From positions 2,604,001-2,668,000 of the forward strand of contig OZ240673.1 of the NCBI GenBank assembly GCA_965198755.1: 64,000 bases of DNA, given 5' to 3'. Made by a program: the position numbers and the translations under genes. Under the pieces are notes generated by a model. The model was not told the DNA's origin. It did no database searches and worked only from the letters and a program-made list of their open reading frames with translations. This DNA is from BOG-908 sp963692875 (GTDB lineage Bacteria > Pseudomonadota > Alphaproteobacteria > Acetobacterales > Acetobacteraceae). Every line of letters begins with the position of its first letter. Position 1 is the first letter of the stretch. Of the stretch, positions 15,575-25,498 are shown piece after piece.

Positions 15575-18250
15575 ATGGCAGGCGGCAGGGGCAGGGATCC
15601 GGCGGAAACGATCGGCTGGCGCGGCGCGCGAAAGGTGCTGTTGTGCGGTGCAGCCCTGGGCGTGGTGCTGGCCTGTGCCGGCAACGCCGCCGCACAGTCC
15701 GCCGGCACCCAGCCTGATGTCGCCTCGCCCGCGACGACGACGCCGAACAGTTCGAAACCTGCCACGCCAAAGGACGCTGCGCAGAAAAGCGACTCCGTCG
15801 AAGTGGTCACCGTCACTGCGCAGCGCCGCGTCGAGAAGCTGCAAGACGTGCCGATCTCGATCCAGGCACTGAGCGGCGCCGAACTGAAGCGCCTCAACGT
15901 CGAGAACTTCGACGATCTGGTGGCGCAGCTGCCGAACGTGACGGTCGGCGGCTTCGGCCCAGGCCAGGACAACATCTTCATCCGCGGCCTGAGCGTCGGC
16001 GGCGACGAAGGCGGCCAGGGCGGCGGCGGCGTCGGCTCGTTCCCCAACGTTGCCGTGTATCTCGACGACCAATCCGCCCAGATACCGGGCAAAAACCTCG
16101 ACGTGTATGCCGTCGACCTCAACCGGGTCGAGGTTCTCGAGGGCCCGCAGGGCACGTTGTTCGGCTCCGGCGCGCAGGCCGGCGTGCTGCGCTACATCAC
16201 CAACAAGCCGAACCTCCAGACGTTCGGTGGCACCATCGACGCCGGTGGCGCCGGCACCGAACACGGCGCGCTGAGCGGCAACACCGACGTCACCCTGAAC
16301 ATCCCGATCATCAAGGACGAACTGGCCGCGAGGCTGGTGCTCTACGACGATAACCGCGGCGGCTACATCAACAACGTTGCCGGCACCTTCGTGCGCCAGC
16401 CGACCGACAAGGGCATCCATTACGCCTACTACAACACCGTCGGCGGCAAGCCGCAGTTGCAAGCGCCCAACGCCACCAACTCGATCAACAATTTCGGCCG
16501 CACCAAGAACGACATCAACCCGGTCACCTATCAGGGTGTCCGCGGTGAAGTGCTATGGGACTTCGCAGAAGACTGGAGCGCGCTGCTCGCCGAATCCGCG
16601 CAACGGCTGAGCGCCGAGGGCGTCTTCTACGAGGAGCCCTACACGTCGGGCGCCAACCCGGTGAAGCTGCCGCCGCTGTCAGTCGAAACCTTCGAGCCGA
16701 ACTCGAACAAGGACACGTTCGAGAACACCGCACTGACCATCAACGGCCGTGTCGGCTGGCTGAACATCGTCTATGATGGCGCCTACCTGATCCGCAACAC
16801 GCAGCAAATCCAGGACTACACGAACTACGCGCGCGGACTCTACGCCGACTATTACCAGTGCCAGGCGGCCAACAAGACCAAGGGCCCCGGCCACGCGCAG
16901 TGCTACTCGCCAGGTGCGACCTGGGTGGATACCGAGCGCGACACCCATCTCAGTCAGGAACTCCGCCTCAGCACGCCCGACACCTGGCGTCTGCGCGCCA
17001 TCGGCGGCTTCTACTTCGAAGATTTCAACGTCGGCGACCGGACGGATTTCAACTACCTCACCGCCCCAGGCTTCGTGCCGATTGCCGCCAAGCCGGGCAC
17101 CACGCTGAACGATCCGAGCCCGCCAGGTCCCAGCACCGGCTTCTTCAACGACCTTACCCGCGGCTACAAGCAATACGCGATCTTCGGTTCCGCCGACTAC
17201 GACATCATTCCGAAAGTGCTCACCGTCACCGCCGGCACCAGGTGGTTCGAGTTCTACGACTTCCAGAAAGGCACCAAGGTCAGCGGCTTCGGCTGCAACA
17301 CCTATTACGGCTACGCCGGCGCCAGCCCCTGCACGGCCGGCGCGCTCAACCTCGCCAGCCTGGACCAGCAGAACAGGGCTTACGGCTTCAGAAGCCGTGT
17401 CAACGTCACCTACCACGTAACGCCCGACCTTCTGGTCTACTACACGTGGTCGCAGGGCTACCGGCCGGGCGGCTACGACCGCACACCGCCGGAGGAGAAA
17501 AGCCACGGCGCCGTCATCTTCCAAGGCAGCGACGCGTATCAATCCGACTCGCTCACCAACAACGAGATCGGCTACAAGACGCAGTTCTTCAATCACCGCC
17601 TGACGGTCAACGGCTCGTTTTATGACGAAAGCTGGACGCACGTGCAGGACCGACTGTTTGATCCCGGCGCCTTCGGCAACCTCGCCTTCACCGCCAACGG
17701 GCCGAACTTCCGTGTGCTCGGCACGGAGATCCAGGCGTCTGTCCACCCGATGACCGGCCTGACCACGGACGTGAGCGCCTCGTTCAACGACAGCAAGCAG
17801 CTCACCTCTCCGGGCCTCACCGGGGTCAACGGCGGCACTTTGCCGAACTCTGCAGGCCTATTCGGCCAGGTCGGCGACACGCTGGCGCAATCGCCGGCGT
17901 TCAAGACCGCCTTCCACGTCCGCTACGAGTATCCGATAGAGCAGTTCCTCACCTTCATCCAGCTGGGCGTCACCCATTCCTCGCACACCCACTCGTCCGT
18001 GGGCGGGACGCTCATCTCCGTCAGCCCGAACTTCTACAAGAACAACCCGGTTTTCAACTTCTACGAGAGCCCGATCACCAAACTCGACATCTCCGCCGGT
18101 GTCCGCCACGACAACTGGTCCTTCACCGCGTATTGCGACAACCTGACGAACGAACGCTCGCCGGAATTCATCAGCGCGGCGCAGTTCGTGCAGTCGGTGG
18201 TGGTGGACCGGCCGCTGACGGCGGGGGTGAAGCTGAGTTACAGCTTCTAG
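15575..18250 (+). CDS. TonB-dependent outer-membrane receptor 1
   Basis: About 891 residues. A signal region (ARKVLLCGAALGVVLACAGN then AAAQS) precedes a Q/S/P-rich linker and the TonB-box-like VEVVTVTAQRR. The plug domain (LQDVPISIQALSG, NIFIRGLSVGG, VEVLEGPQGTLFGSGAQAGV) follows, then a 22-strand-type barrel ending in aromatic LSYSF. The ligand is unknown. The plug and barrel style resembles the broad sphingomonad/caulobacter receptor class for plant-derived compounds rather than clear siderophore receptors. The ATG at 15575 was chosen because GGTGAGGGGA lies at fitting distance and the signal peptide follows; longer in-frame starts lack these. It is paired with the downstream TPR-sulfotransferase. 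Confidence 0.9.
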   Translation: MAGGRGRDPAETIGWRGARKVLLCGAALGVVLACAGNAAAQSAGTQPDVASPATTTPNSSKPATPKDAAQKSDSVEVVTVTAQRRVEKLQDVPISIQALSGAELKRLNVENFDDLVAQLPNVTVGGFGPGQDNIFIRGLSVGGDEGGQGGGGVGSFPNVAVYLDDQSAQIPGKNLDVYAVDLNRVEVLEGPQGTLFGSGAQAGVLRYITNKPNLQTFGGTIDAGGAGTEHGALSGNTDVTLNIPIIKDELAARLVLYDDNRGGYINNVAGTFVRQPTDKGIHYAYYNTVGGKPQLQAPNATNSINNFGRTKNDINPVTYQGVRGEVLWDFAEDWSALLAESAQRLSAEGVFYEEPYTSGANPVKLPPLSVETFEPNSNKDTFENTALTINGRVGWLNIVYDGAYLIRNTQQIQDYTNYARGLYADYYQCQAANKTKGPGHAQCYSPGATWVDTERDTHLSQELRLSTPDTWRLRAIGGFYFEDFNVGDRTDFNYLTAPGFVPIAAKPGTTLNDPSPPGPSTGFFNDLTRGYKQYAIFGSADYDIIPKVLTVTAGTRWFEFYDFQKGTKVSGFGCNTYYGYAGASPCTAGALNLASLDQQNRAYGFRSRVNVTYHVTPDLLVYYTWSQGYRPGGYDRTPPEEKSHGAVIFQGSDAYQSDSLTNNEIGYKTQFFNHRLTVNGSFYDESWTHVQDRLFDPGAFGNLAFTANGPNFRVLGTEIQASVHPMTGLTTDVSASFNDSKQLTSPGLTGVNGGTLPNSAGLFGQVGDTLAQSPAFKTAFHVRYEYPIEQFLTFIQLGVTHSSHTHSSVGGTLISVSPNFYKNNPVFNFYESPITKLDISAGVRHDNWSFTAYCDNLTNERSPEFISAAQFVQSVVVDRPLTAGVKLSYSF

Positions 18251-18390
18251 GAAGCAAGCAAGCGGTTCTTTTTTAAAAAAAAGAACCGAAAAACTTTTGC
18301 TTCCGCTGTCGCGCGCTCGCCGGAAGGAACCGCGACAGCGGAGACAAAAGCTTTTTGCTTCTTTTTCTCGAAAAAGAAGCGCTTGCTTCC
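18251..18390. repeat. nested palindromic repeat, copy 9
   Basis: Full copy starting directly at the receptor's stop codon and ending about 25 bp before the sulfotransferase start. The centre is the CTGTCGCGCGCTCGCCGG type, with a long inner stem to CGCGACAGCGG. Confidence 0.92.
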
Positions 18391-18415
18391 ACCACACCTC
18401 GCACGATAGTTCGGC

Positions 18416-20404
18416 ATGCCGACGTCCGACGTAGAAGCCGAAGTCATCCGCATCCGCGGCCTCATCCAGGCCGCCGACCACCAGTCCGCACTCGCCGCCG
18501 CGCAAGCCCTGCGCCAGCGCGTCCCTGAAAACCGTGACGTCGTCTACATGGTCGCCGTCAACCAACGTTACCTCCATCGCGCGCAAGCAGCACTCGACAC
18601 GCTCTCGGAGCTCGAGGCGTTGCATCCCGCCTACAGCCGGCTTTTCCAGGAACGCGGCCACTGCTACGCGGCGCTCGGCAACCCGGGCGGCGCCCTGCAG
18701 GCCTACCTGCACGCCGTCAACATCAACCCGGCTTTGCCGGCAAGCTGGCACGCGCTGTCCATCCTTTATCGCGCTGCCGGCCGCGCCGCGGAAGCCCAAA
18801 CCGCCGCCAGCCACGTCGCCAAGTTGAAGACCCTTGCACCAGCCGTGGTCACCGCCACCAGCATGTTCGCCGACGGCGAGACCCACGAGGCCGAACGCGT
18901 CGTTCGCCAGCACCTCAAGACCAATCCCACGGACGTCGAAGCCATGCGCCTGCTCGCCCGCATCGGCATCAAACTCGACATCCTCGACGATGCCGAGTTC
19001 CTACTGGAAAGCGTGCTCGCGTTTTCACTCAATTACCAACTGGCGCGATACGACTATGTGCGCGTGCTGCTGCAGCGGCACCGCAATGCAAAGGCGCTGG
19101 AGGAAGCCAAGACATTGCTGCGCGCCGAGCCGTCCAACCGCGACTACCGCGCGGTCTACGCCACGGCCTGCCTCGCGCTGGCCGACTATGACGCGGCCAT
19201 CGATACCTATCGCGGCCTCATTGCCGAGGCGCCGGACTCTGCCGACCTCCACCTTTCCGTCGGCCATGCTTTGAAAACCCTTGGCCGCCAGCAGGATGCC
19301 ATCCAATCCTACCGAACCGCCGCCGAAGTCAATCCTGATTTCGGCGACGCCTATTGGAGCCTCGCCAACCTCAAGACCTACCGCTTCACTGCTGATGAAA
19401 TCTCCCGCATGCGCAACCAGGAAGCGGCGCACACAACCAGCCTCGCCGACCGCTACCACCTCTGCTTCGCCCTCGGCAAAGCATTGGAAGACAGCGGCGA
19501 CTATGCCGGCTCCTTCGCCCATTACCAACGCGGCAACGCGCTTAAGAAACAGGAAATCACCTACCGCGCCGAGTCCACCGAACAGAACGAGCGTTTGCAG
19601 AAAACCACCTTCACGCCAAGGTTTCTCGCCAGCCGGGAAGGTTGCGGCTGCCCGCGCCCTGATCCCGTCTTCATCGTCGGCCTGCCACGCGCCGGGTCCA
19701 CGCTCATCGAGCAGATACTCGCGTCGCACTCCCAGGTGGAGGGCACCATGGAACTTGCCGAGATTTCCCGCCTCGTGCTGCGCCTGCAAGGCCGCGCCCA
19801 CACCGACGAGGCGCCGCGCTACCCCGGAATTCTGCCCGGAATAACCGCCGCGCAACTGCAAGGCTTCGGCGAGAAATACCTGACCGACACCAACATATAC
19901 CGTTCAGGCAAGCCGTTCTTCATCGACAAGAACCCCAACAACTTCCGCCACCTCGGCCTCATCCACCTCATCCTGCCAAACGCGCGCATCATCGACGCAC
20001 GGCGCGAGCAGATGGCCTGCTGCTTCAGCAACTTCAAGCAACTCTTCGCCGCAGGACAGGAATTCACCTACGACTTCACCGACATTGCCCGCTACTACCG
20101 TTCCTACGTCCGCCTGATGGCGCATTGGGATGCCGTGCTGCCGGGCAAAGTCCTGCGCGTGCAACACGAGGACGTCGTGGCAGACCTCGAGACGAACGTC
20201 AGGCGCATCCTGGAATTCTGCAACCTGCCGTTCGAGCCGCAGTGCCTCGAGTTCTACAAGACTGAGCGCAGCGTGCGTACTGCCAGCTCCGAGCAGGTGC
20301 GCCGGCCTATCTACACCGAGGGGCTTGAGCAGTGGCGTTACTTCGAGCCTTGGCTTGGGCCGCTAAGGGACGCACTCGAAGGAAAGCAAGCATTTCTTTT
20401 TTGA
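18416..20404 (+). CDS. TPR-repeat sulfotransferase 1
   Basis: 662 residues. Residues 1 to about 370 form a series of tetratricopeptide repeats (for example VNINPALPASWHALSILYRA). A P-loop sulfotransferase domain follows, with the 5'-phosphosulfate loop IVGLPRAGSTLIEQILASHS at about 419-438 and a downstream RREQMACCFSNF region for the 3'-phosphate of PAPS. It should transfer sulfate to an unknown peptide or carbohydrate acceptor. The final residues (GKQAFLF and stop) are encoded by the left arm of a repeat, so the C-terminus was set by that insertion. The conserved SSEQVRRPIYTEGLEQW just before is shared with the paralogue at 32166. Confidence 0.88.
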   Translation: MPTSDVEAEVIRIRGLIQAADHQSALAAAQALRQRVPENRDVVYMVAVNQRYLHRAQAALDTLSELEALHPAYSRLFQERGHCYAALGNPGGALQAYLHAVNINPALPASWHALSILYRAAGRAAEAQTAASHVAKLKTLAPAVVTATSMFADGETHEAERVVRQHLKTNPTDVEAMRLLARIGIKLDILDDAEFLLESVLAFSLNYQLARYDYVRVLLQRHRNAKALEEAKTLLRAEPSNRDYRAVYATACLALADYDAAIDTYRGLIAEAPDSADLHLSVGHALKTLGRQQDAIQSYRTAAEVNPDFGDAYWSLANLKTYRFTADEISRMRNQEAAHTTSLADRYHLCFALGKALEDSGDYAGSFAHYQRGNALKKQEITYRAESTEQNERLQKTTFTPRFLASREGCGCPRPDPVFIVGLPRAGSTLIEQILASHSQVEGTMELAEISRLVLRLQGRAHTDEAPRYPGILPGITAAQLQGFGEKYLTDTNIYRSGKPFFIDKNPNNFRHLGLIHLILPNARIIDARREQMACCFSNFKQLFAAGQEFTYDFTDIARYYRSYVRLMAHWDAVLPGKVLRVQHEDVVADLETNVRRILEFCNLPFEPQCLEFYKTERSVRTASSEQVRRPIYTEGLEQWRYFEPWLGPLRDALEGKQAFLF

Positions 20405-20513
20405 AAAACCAAAAAACTTTTGACTCCGCTGTCGCGCGCTCACAGGACAGAACCGCGACAGCGGAGACAAAAGCTTTTTGCTTCTTTTTCTCGAAAAAGA
20501 AGCGCTTGCTTCC
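20382..20513. repeat. nested palindromic repeat, copy 10 (supplies a stop codon)
   Basis: Full copy between convergent genes. Its left arm is shortened (GCATTTCTTTTTTGAAAAACC) and contains the stop codon of the sulfotransferase. The right arm ends one base before the TAA of the TauD-like gene on the other strand. Confidence 0.9.
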
Positions 20514-21452
20514 TTACATCCCAACGACCCGCAAATCCGGCACCGCCGCCGGCCTTATCTGCCGGCTCCGCCGCCCATCGATCGCCACCGGCACGTCGCC
20601 CTGTATTGTCACCCGCCGCACCACACGATGCTGCGTCCCGTAGTCGTCGATGGCGTAGTGCTGTGTCGCACGGTTGTCCCAGATCGCTATGTCGCCGGCG
20701 CGCCACCCCCAGCGCACCGTGTTCTCGGCCCGCGTGATGTGTCCTTGGAATATTTCGAACAGCCGCCGTGAATCCGACGAGTTCATGCCCACGAACTGCT
20801 TGAAGAAGCCGCCCAGCACGATTGCGCGTTCGCCGGTGACGGGGTGTATGCGCACCAGCGGGTGCTCTGCCTCGAACACAATAGAGATGAACTCCGCCTG
20901 GTAGGCGTCCAGGTTGCCGTCCTGCTCGGTCATGTTCACCGCGTAGTCGTAATCGTTGCTGTGTACCGCCCACAGATTGTCGGCCAGCGCCTGCAGCGGC
21001 TGCGGCAGGCGCTGATAGGCCTCCACCGTGTTGGCCCACATGGTGTCGCCGCCCGCCGGCGGGATCGCCACGGCACGCAGGATGGAAGCGGACGGGTAGG
21101 ACGCCATGAACGTGACATCGGTGTGCCAGATGTTGGCCTTGCCGCCGTGGCGCGAATCAAGCTCGAGCAAGAAGTCGCCCTTCTGGTCGGGTGCGGTCGG
21201 GTGCGTCACCGGCATGCCCCAGCGCTTGCCGAACGCCTGGTGCCCGGCATCGTCGAGGTGCGACTGGTCGCGGAAGAACAGCACCTTGTGCCGCGCCAGC
21301 GCAGCACCCAGCGCCGCCATCGTCGCGTCGTCGAGCCCGTGGGCGAGCTTCACGCCGCGCACTTCCGCGCCGATGCGGCCGGCGATCGCCACCACGTCGA
21401 GGCTACCATCGGGATCCGGCATGTTGGGAAAACTCTGGGCGGCTTGAGTCAC
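20514..21452 (-). CDS. TauD/TfdA-family alpha-ketoglutarate-dependent dioxygenase
   Basis: About 312 residues. Fe(II) ligands appear as the HTD pair in NIWHTDVTFMASYPSAS and the distal histidine in WDNRATQHYAIDDY, with the cosubstrate-binding arginine shortly after. The family hydroxylates taurine, alkylsulfates, aryloxyacids and similar substrates; the substrate here is unknown. It starts with GTG in a GTGA overlap with the stop of the LysR gene upstream, with a GGAG site seven bases before, so the two are translationally coupled. An internal ATG at 21422 is the alternative start. Confidence 0.85.
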   Translation of the reverse strand: MTQAAQSFPNMPDPDGSLDVVAIAGRIGAEVRGVKLAHGLDDATMAALGAALARHKVLFFRDQSHLDDAGHQAFGKRWGMPVTHPTAPDQKGDFLLELDSRHGGKANIWHTDVTFMASYPSASILRAVAIPPAGGDTMWANTVEAYQRLPQPLQALADNLWAVHSNDYDYAVNMTEQDGNLDAYQAEFISIVFEAEHPLVRIHPVTGERAIVLGGFFKQFVGMNSSDSRRLFEIFQGHITRAENTVRWGWRAGDIAIWDNRATQHYAIDDYGTQHRVVRRVTIQGDVPVAIDGRRSRQIRPAAVPDLRVVGM

Positions 21453-22438
21453 GCTGCACTCCGTTCTGCGAGGGTGAAGTCTTCGGACTCTGTGCTGGGC
21501 CGGGCGGCGAGAAGCCAGGCTTTCAGCGCCGCCACGTTGGCCGAGTACGGCCGGCCCGCGTGTTCGGCCACGAAGTAGCCACGCCGGCTGCACAGCGGCT
21601 CGGCGGCCAGGCGCACCAGCGACCCGTTGGCGACGAGGTCGTCGATGATCGGCGCCCAGCCGATGCTGACGCCCTGGCCCAGCAGCGTCGCCTGCAACAC
21701 GAGCTGCGCGTTGTCGAAAGTGAACTCCTGCCGCCCCGAGGCGAGCGCCATGCCGTGCGCGGCGAACCAGTCCGCCCAGCCAAACCAGCGCCGGCCGCTC
21801 GTCCCGCGCAGGTGCAGGAGCTTGAGGTGCGAGACCTGCGCTGGGCTCATTGGAACCGGCGCGTGCGCCGCCTCGCCCTGCGGCCGCTGTTGCAACAGCC
21901 CCTGCGCCGCCAGGTAGCCCGGCGTGCAGACGGGGTAGACCGCCTCGCGGAACAGCAGGTCCGTGCGGAAGCCGGACCACTCGCCGGTGCCGAACATGAT
22001 CGACAGGTCGAACGCGGCGTCGGTGGCTTCTAGCTCGGCCTGCGTGGTCGCGACGCAGATCTCCACGCCCGGCAAAAGGTCGCTGAGCGCGCCCAGCCGG
22101 CCCATCAGCCAGCCACCGGCAAAGCCGTAATCGGTCAGTATCTGGATCGTCTTTCCGCCGGCGTGGCGCCGTGCCGCGGCCACGCCGTCGGCCAAAGTCT
22201 TGAGCCCGAGCTGCACGCTCGGCAGGAACGCGGCACCGCCGGTGGTCAGCTCCACGCCGCGGTGGCGCCGCACGAACAGGGCCACCCCGAGTTCCGCCTC
22301 CAACTGTGCCACGTGCTGGCTCACCGCCGCCTGCGTCATCAGCAACTCGTCCGCGGCTGCGGTAAAACGCCCATGGCGCGCCGCCGCCTCGAAAACGGTC
22401 AGCGCCCGCAATGGCAGCCTGTTGAACCGCGATGACAT
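21449..22438 (-). CDS. LysR-family transcriptional regulator (GcvA-like)
   Basis: 329 residues. The N-terminal winged helix-turn-helix (LRALTVFEAAARHGRFTAAA then LLMTQAAVSQHVAQLE) is followed by a periplasmic-binding-protein-like effector domain (from about residue 95). It is coupled to the TauD-like gene downstream and divergent from an MFS carrier, so it probably controls both in response to the dioxygenase substrate. The target and effector are inferred from position only. Confidence 0.88.
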   Translation of the reverse strand: MSSRFNRLPLRALTVFEAAARHGRFTAAADELLMTQAAVSQHVAQLEAELGVALFVRRHRGVELTTGGAAFLPSVQLGLKTLADGVAAARRHAGGKTIQILTDYGFAGGWLMGRLGALSDLLPGVEICVATTQAELEATDAAFDLSIMFGTGEWSGFRTDLLFREAVYPVCTPGYLAAQGLLQQRPQGEAAHAPVPMSPAQVSHLKLLHLRGTSGRRWFGWADWFAAHGMALASGRQEFTFDNAQLVLQATLLGQGVSIGWAPIIDDLVANGSLVRLAAEPLCSRRGYFVAEHAGRPYSANVAALKAWLLAARPSTESEDFTLAERSAA

Positions 22439-22536
22439 TAGTCTGCCTTATCGGAAACGACAGAAACACAGCGGAAAGGCCTTGTTAGACCAGCAAAGGC
22501 TGATATTACGGTCCTGTCAAGAAAAAGGCGCGCACG
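22439..22536. promoter_or_regulatory. divergent promoter region, LysR / MFS carrier
   Basis: A 98-bp gap between divergent starts, of the usual size for a LysR operator controlling both sides. It is AT-richer than its flanks. No textbook T-N11-A box stands out, so the exact site is unassigned. Confidence 0.4.
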
Positions 22537-23766
22537 GTGGAAATCCCTCCCGCGACGGTTGCCGATCGAGATGACAGCCCGGCCCGGCCAGACTCCGGCC
22601 GCCTGCTGATCGCCATCGGCGCCGCCACTGCCGCCGCCCATATCGGCAACAACTTCACCACCTTCCTCATCGGCGGGCTGATGGACCGGTTCGGCTTCAC
22701 GCCCCTGCAGATGGGCGCCTGGAGCACGGTCGAGACGCTGTCCTATGCCGGTGCGATGTTCCTGATTGCACCCCGCGTGGCCAGCCTCAGCCCGCGGCTG
22801 CTGCTGCTGGCAGCCGGCGTGCTGGTGGTGGCGGCCCAGTCGGCCTCCGCCGTCTCGGCCACCCTGCCGCCGCTGCTCGCCGCCAGGGTCGCCTGCGGCC
22901 TGGGCTTCGGCCTGGCCAACACCGCGCTCAACCTGGCCGCGGGACAGACGGCTTACCCGGCGCGCGCCATCTCTGTCGGCATCGCCTGCCAGACCATGCT
23001 CTACGCGCTGATCAACCTCGTGCTGCCGATGGTGGGAGAGCGCTACGGCGTCGCCGGCATGTTCGCTGGGCTGGCGCTGCTGTCCGCGGTGTTCACCGCC
23101 GCCGCCGTGTGGCTGCCGAACGCGCCGCCGCGCGCCGCACGCCCGCTCGTCCCAGCTCCCCACGCGCCCATCGGGCCGGATGGATGGCGAGTGCTCGCCG
23201 CGGTGGCATGCTTCACCTTCGGCAGCCTGGCGATCTGGCAGTTCATCCAGCCCGCGGCGCGGGTCATCGGCGTCTCCGCCGTGGCCTACGGGCGCGACCA
23301 GAGCGCCGCCACACTTGCCAGCGCGCTCGGCAACCTCGCACTGGCCGGCGTGGCGGCACGGCTCCGGCGCAGCCTGCCACTCACCCTCGCGCTGCTCGCC
23401 TGCGGCCTGTCCGCGGCGGCACTTACCACGGTGTCCAACCACGCGGCCTTTGCCGCCGCCCTGGTGCTGTTCAACACAAGCTGGTTCATCACCTACCCGC
23501 TGCTGCTCGGCATCGCCTACGCGGTGGACCCGACCGGCCGGCTGGCTGTGCTGAGCTCGGCGGCGTGGCTGCTGATGGAGTCGGCGGGGTCGCTGGTCAC
23601 GGGACTGGTGGCCCAGGTGCTTGGCAGCTACACGCCGGTCGGGCCGCTCGGGATGGCCATCTGCATCAGCGCCATCGTCGTCATCCGGCCGCTCGCCCGG
23701 CGGTTGGACGTGGCGCGCGCGCCTGGGCGTGTGGCTGACGCATTGCCGAGTGCGGTTTCATCTTAA
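22537..23766 (+). CDS. major facilitator superfamily transporter
   Basis: 409 residues, strongly hydrophobic with about twelve membrane segments (for example LLIAIGAATAAAHIGNNFTT and LLLLAAGVLVVAAQSASAVS). A loop between segments 2 and 3 is consistent with the MFS fold (GLMDRFGFTPLQMGAWSTVE). It starts with GTG at 22537. The substrate is unknown, but its divergent pairing with a LysR-TauD unit suggests it imports the dioxygenase substrate. A repeat follows directly after the stop. Confidence 0.8.
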   Translation: MEIPPATVADRDDSPARPDSGRLLIAIGAATAAAHIGNNFTTFLIGGLMDRFGFTPLQMGAWSTVETLSYAGAMFLIAPRVASLSPRLLLLAAGVLVVAAQSASAVSATLPPLLAARVACGLGFGLANTALNLAAGQTAYPARAISVGIACQTMLYALINLVLPMVGERYGVAGMFAGLALLSAVFTAAAVWLPNAPPRAARPLVPAPHAPIGPDGWRVLAAVACFTFGSLAIWQFIQPAARVIGVSAVAYGRDQSAATLASALGNLALAGVAARLRRSLPLTLALLACGLSAAALTTVSNHAAFAAALVLFNTSWFITYPLLLGIAYAVDPTGRLAVLSSAAWLLMESAGSLVTGLVAQVLGSYTPVGPLGMAICISAIVVIRPLARRLDVARAPGRVADALPSAVSS

Positions 23767-23768
23767 AA

Positions 23769-23904
23769 AAGCAAGCAAGCAGTTCTTTTTCGAAAAAAAG
23801 AACCAAAAAACTTTTGTCTCCTTGCGTGCGCGCTGCGGGAAACTCCGCGACAGCCGGACCAAAAGTTTTTTGCTGCTTTTTTTCAAAAAAGCAGGCCTTT
23901 CTTC
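23769..23904. repeat. nested palindromic repeat, copy 11
   Basis: Left tip GTTC/GAAC with a TTTTTCGAAAAAAAG variant; right tip CTGC/GCAG (CTGCTTTTTTTCAAAAAAGCAG). It fills the space between the MFS stop and the fumarylacetoacetase start, which lies about 13 bases beyond it. Confidence 0.9.
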
Positions 23905-23917
23905 CTTTCTTCCGTGC

Positions 23918-25219
23918 ATGAACATCGACGAAACCCACGACCCGGCGCGCGCAAGCTGGGTTCCAAGCGCTGCCGCGCACGCGGATTTCCCGATCCAGAA
24001 CCTGCCGTTTTGCGTCTTCAGCGCCGGCGCAGACCCGCGCGCCGGCGTGGCGATCGGCGACTGCATCCTGGACCTGCGCGCCGCCGCGCGAGCCGGATTG
24101 CTACCGCCGGATCTCGCCGGAGCCCTCGCCGCGCCCACGCTGAACCTGCTGTTCGCGCATCCGGCAGAAGCACGCCGCGCGCTGCGTCGCGCCGTCTCCG
24201 CCCTGCTGAGCGAGTCCACTCACCGTAGCGAAACCGAACCGATGCTGCACCCGGCGGGTTCCTGCGCCCTGCACCTGCCGACGGCGATCGGCGACTACAC
24301 CGACTTCTACGTCGGCATCCACCACGCCACCAACATCGGCCGGCTGTTCCGCCCGGACAGCCCCCTGCTGGAGAACTACAAACACGTGCCGATCGGCTAT
24401 CACGGCCGCGCCTCCTCCGTGCGTCCGTCAGGGACGCCGGTCATACGCCCGCATGGCCAGACCAGGCCGGCAGGCCACGACACACCCTGCTTCGGCCCGA
24501 GCACGCGGCTGGATTACGAGCTGGAGCTGGGCGTCTGGATCGGGCCGGGCAACCGGCCGGGCACCGCCATTCCCATCGGCGAGGCAAGCCGGCACGTGGC
24601 CGGGCTGTGCCTGCTGAACGACTGGTCGGCGCGCGACGTGCAAGCCTGGGAGTACCAGCCTCTGGGGCCGTTCCTGGCCAAGAACTTCGCCACCACCGTT
24701 TCGCCCTGGGTGGTGACGGCCGAGGCGCTGGCACCGTTCCGCATTCCCCAGCCCGCCCGGCCGCACGGCGACCCGCAGCCCCTGCCCTATCTGTGGGACG
24801 ATGCCGACCAACGCTCGGGCGCCTACGCCATCGAGCTGCAGGTGCACCTGAGTACCGCGCGCATGCGCCAGGCCGGGCTCGCCGCGCACCGCCTCAGCCG
24901 CGGCCACGCGCATCACATGTATTGGACCATCGCCCAGATGGTGGCGCACCACAGCAGCGGCGGCTGCGACCTCAACCCGGGCGACCTGTTCGGCACCGGT
25001 ACGATATCCGCACCCACGGAGGACGGCTTCGGCAGCCTGATGGAAATGACGCAAGGTGGCACCAGGCCGTTGACGCTGCCTTCCGGCGAACAGCGCACCT
25101 TCCTGGAAGACGGCGACGAGGTGGCCCTCTCCGCGCGTGCCTCGGCACCCGGTTACGTCTCCATCGGTTTCGGCGCGTGCAGCGCTCGGGTGCAACAGGC
25201 TCGGCGGCTAGAAGCGTAA
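23918..25219 (+). CDS. fahA: fumarylacetoacetase
   Basis: 433 residues, the usual length. The N-terminal SH3-like domain (FPIQNLPFCVFSA) precedes the catalytic FAH fold, with DYTDFYVGIHHATNIGRLFR, HVPIGYHGRASSV, LDYELELGVWIG (metal-binding acids) and LLNDWSARDVQAWEYQPLG. It hydrolyses fumarylacetoacetate to fumarate and acetoacetate, the last step of tyrosine/homogentisate breakdown. No hmgA or hppD is in the window. The ATG at 23918 comes right after a repeat and has no evident ribosome-binding site. In-frame residues upstream are only repeat-derived. Confidence 0.92.
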   Translation: MNIDETHDPARASWVPSAAAHADFPIQNLPFCVFSAGADPRAGVAIGDCILDLRAAARAGLLPPDLAGALAAPTLNLLFAHPAEARRALRRAVSALLSESTHRSETEPMLHPAGSCALHLPTAIGDYTDFYVGIHHATNIGRLFRPDSPLLENYKHVPIGYHGRASSVRPSGTPVIRPHGQTRPAGHDTPCFGPSTRLDYELELGVWIGPGNRPGTAIPIGEASRHVAGLCLLNDWSARDVQAWEYQPLGPFLAKNFATTVSPWVVTAEALAPFRIPQPARPHGDPQPLPYLWDDADQRSGAYAIELQVHLSTARMRQAGLAAHRLSRGHAHHMYWTIAQMVAHHSSGGCDLNPGDLFGTGTISAPTEDGFGSLMEMTQGGTRPLTLPSGEQRTFLEDGDEVALSARASAPGYVSIGFGACSARVQQARRLEA

Positions 25220-25222
25220 TGG

Positions 25223-25290
25223 GAAACAAGCGGCTCTCTTTTGAGAGAAGAACGAAAGGCCTCGTAGTGTATTCTCGAGAGAAATGGCAC
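25223..25290. repeat. nested palindromic repeat, decayed half copy
   Basis: AAACAAGCGGCTCTCTTTTG followed by AGAGAAGAACGAAAGG resembles a mutated left arm right after the fumarylacetoacetase stop. The tip is now CTCTCTTTTGAGAGAAG, still hairpin-forming. Confidence 0.5.
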
Positions 25291-25498
25291 ATATTTCGCG
25301 GGAATGAGAAACGCTCCAGTCCGAAACACCGGTTTGCATGTGGCTACGTAAAGCCCGTCTCTGAAGCTTCTTTCGGGAAGTGTTTGAACAACTTCGTGCT
25401 GCCTTCGAGCCGACGCCGGTCTTAAGGAGTGCAAGGCGTCCTGATGACTTTGCGAGGGTTTGCCGGATTGCCGGCGTGCAAGCCGATGGCATGCGAGG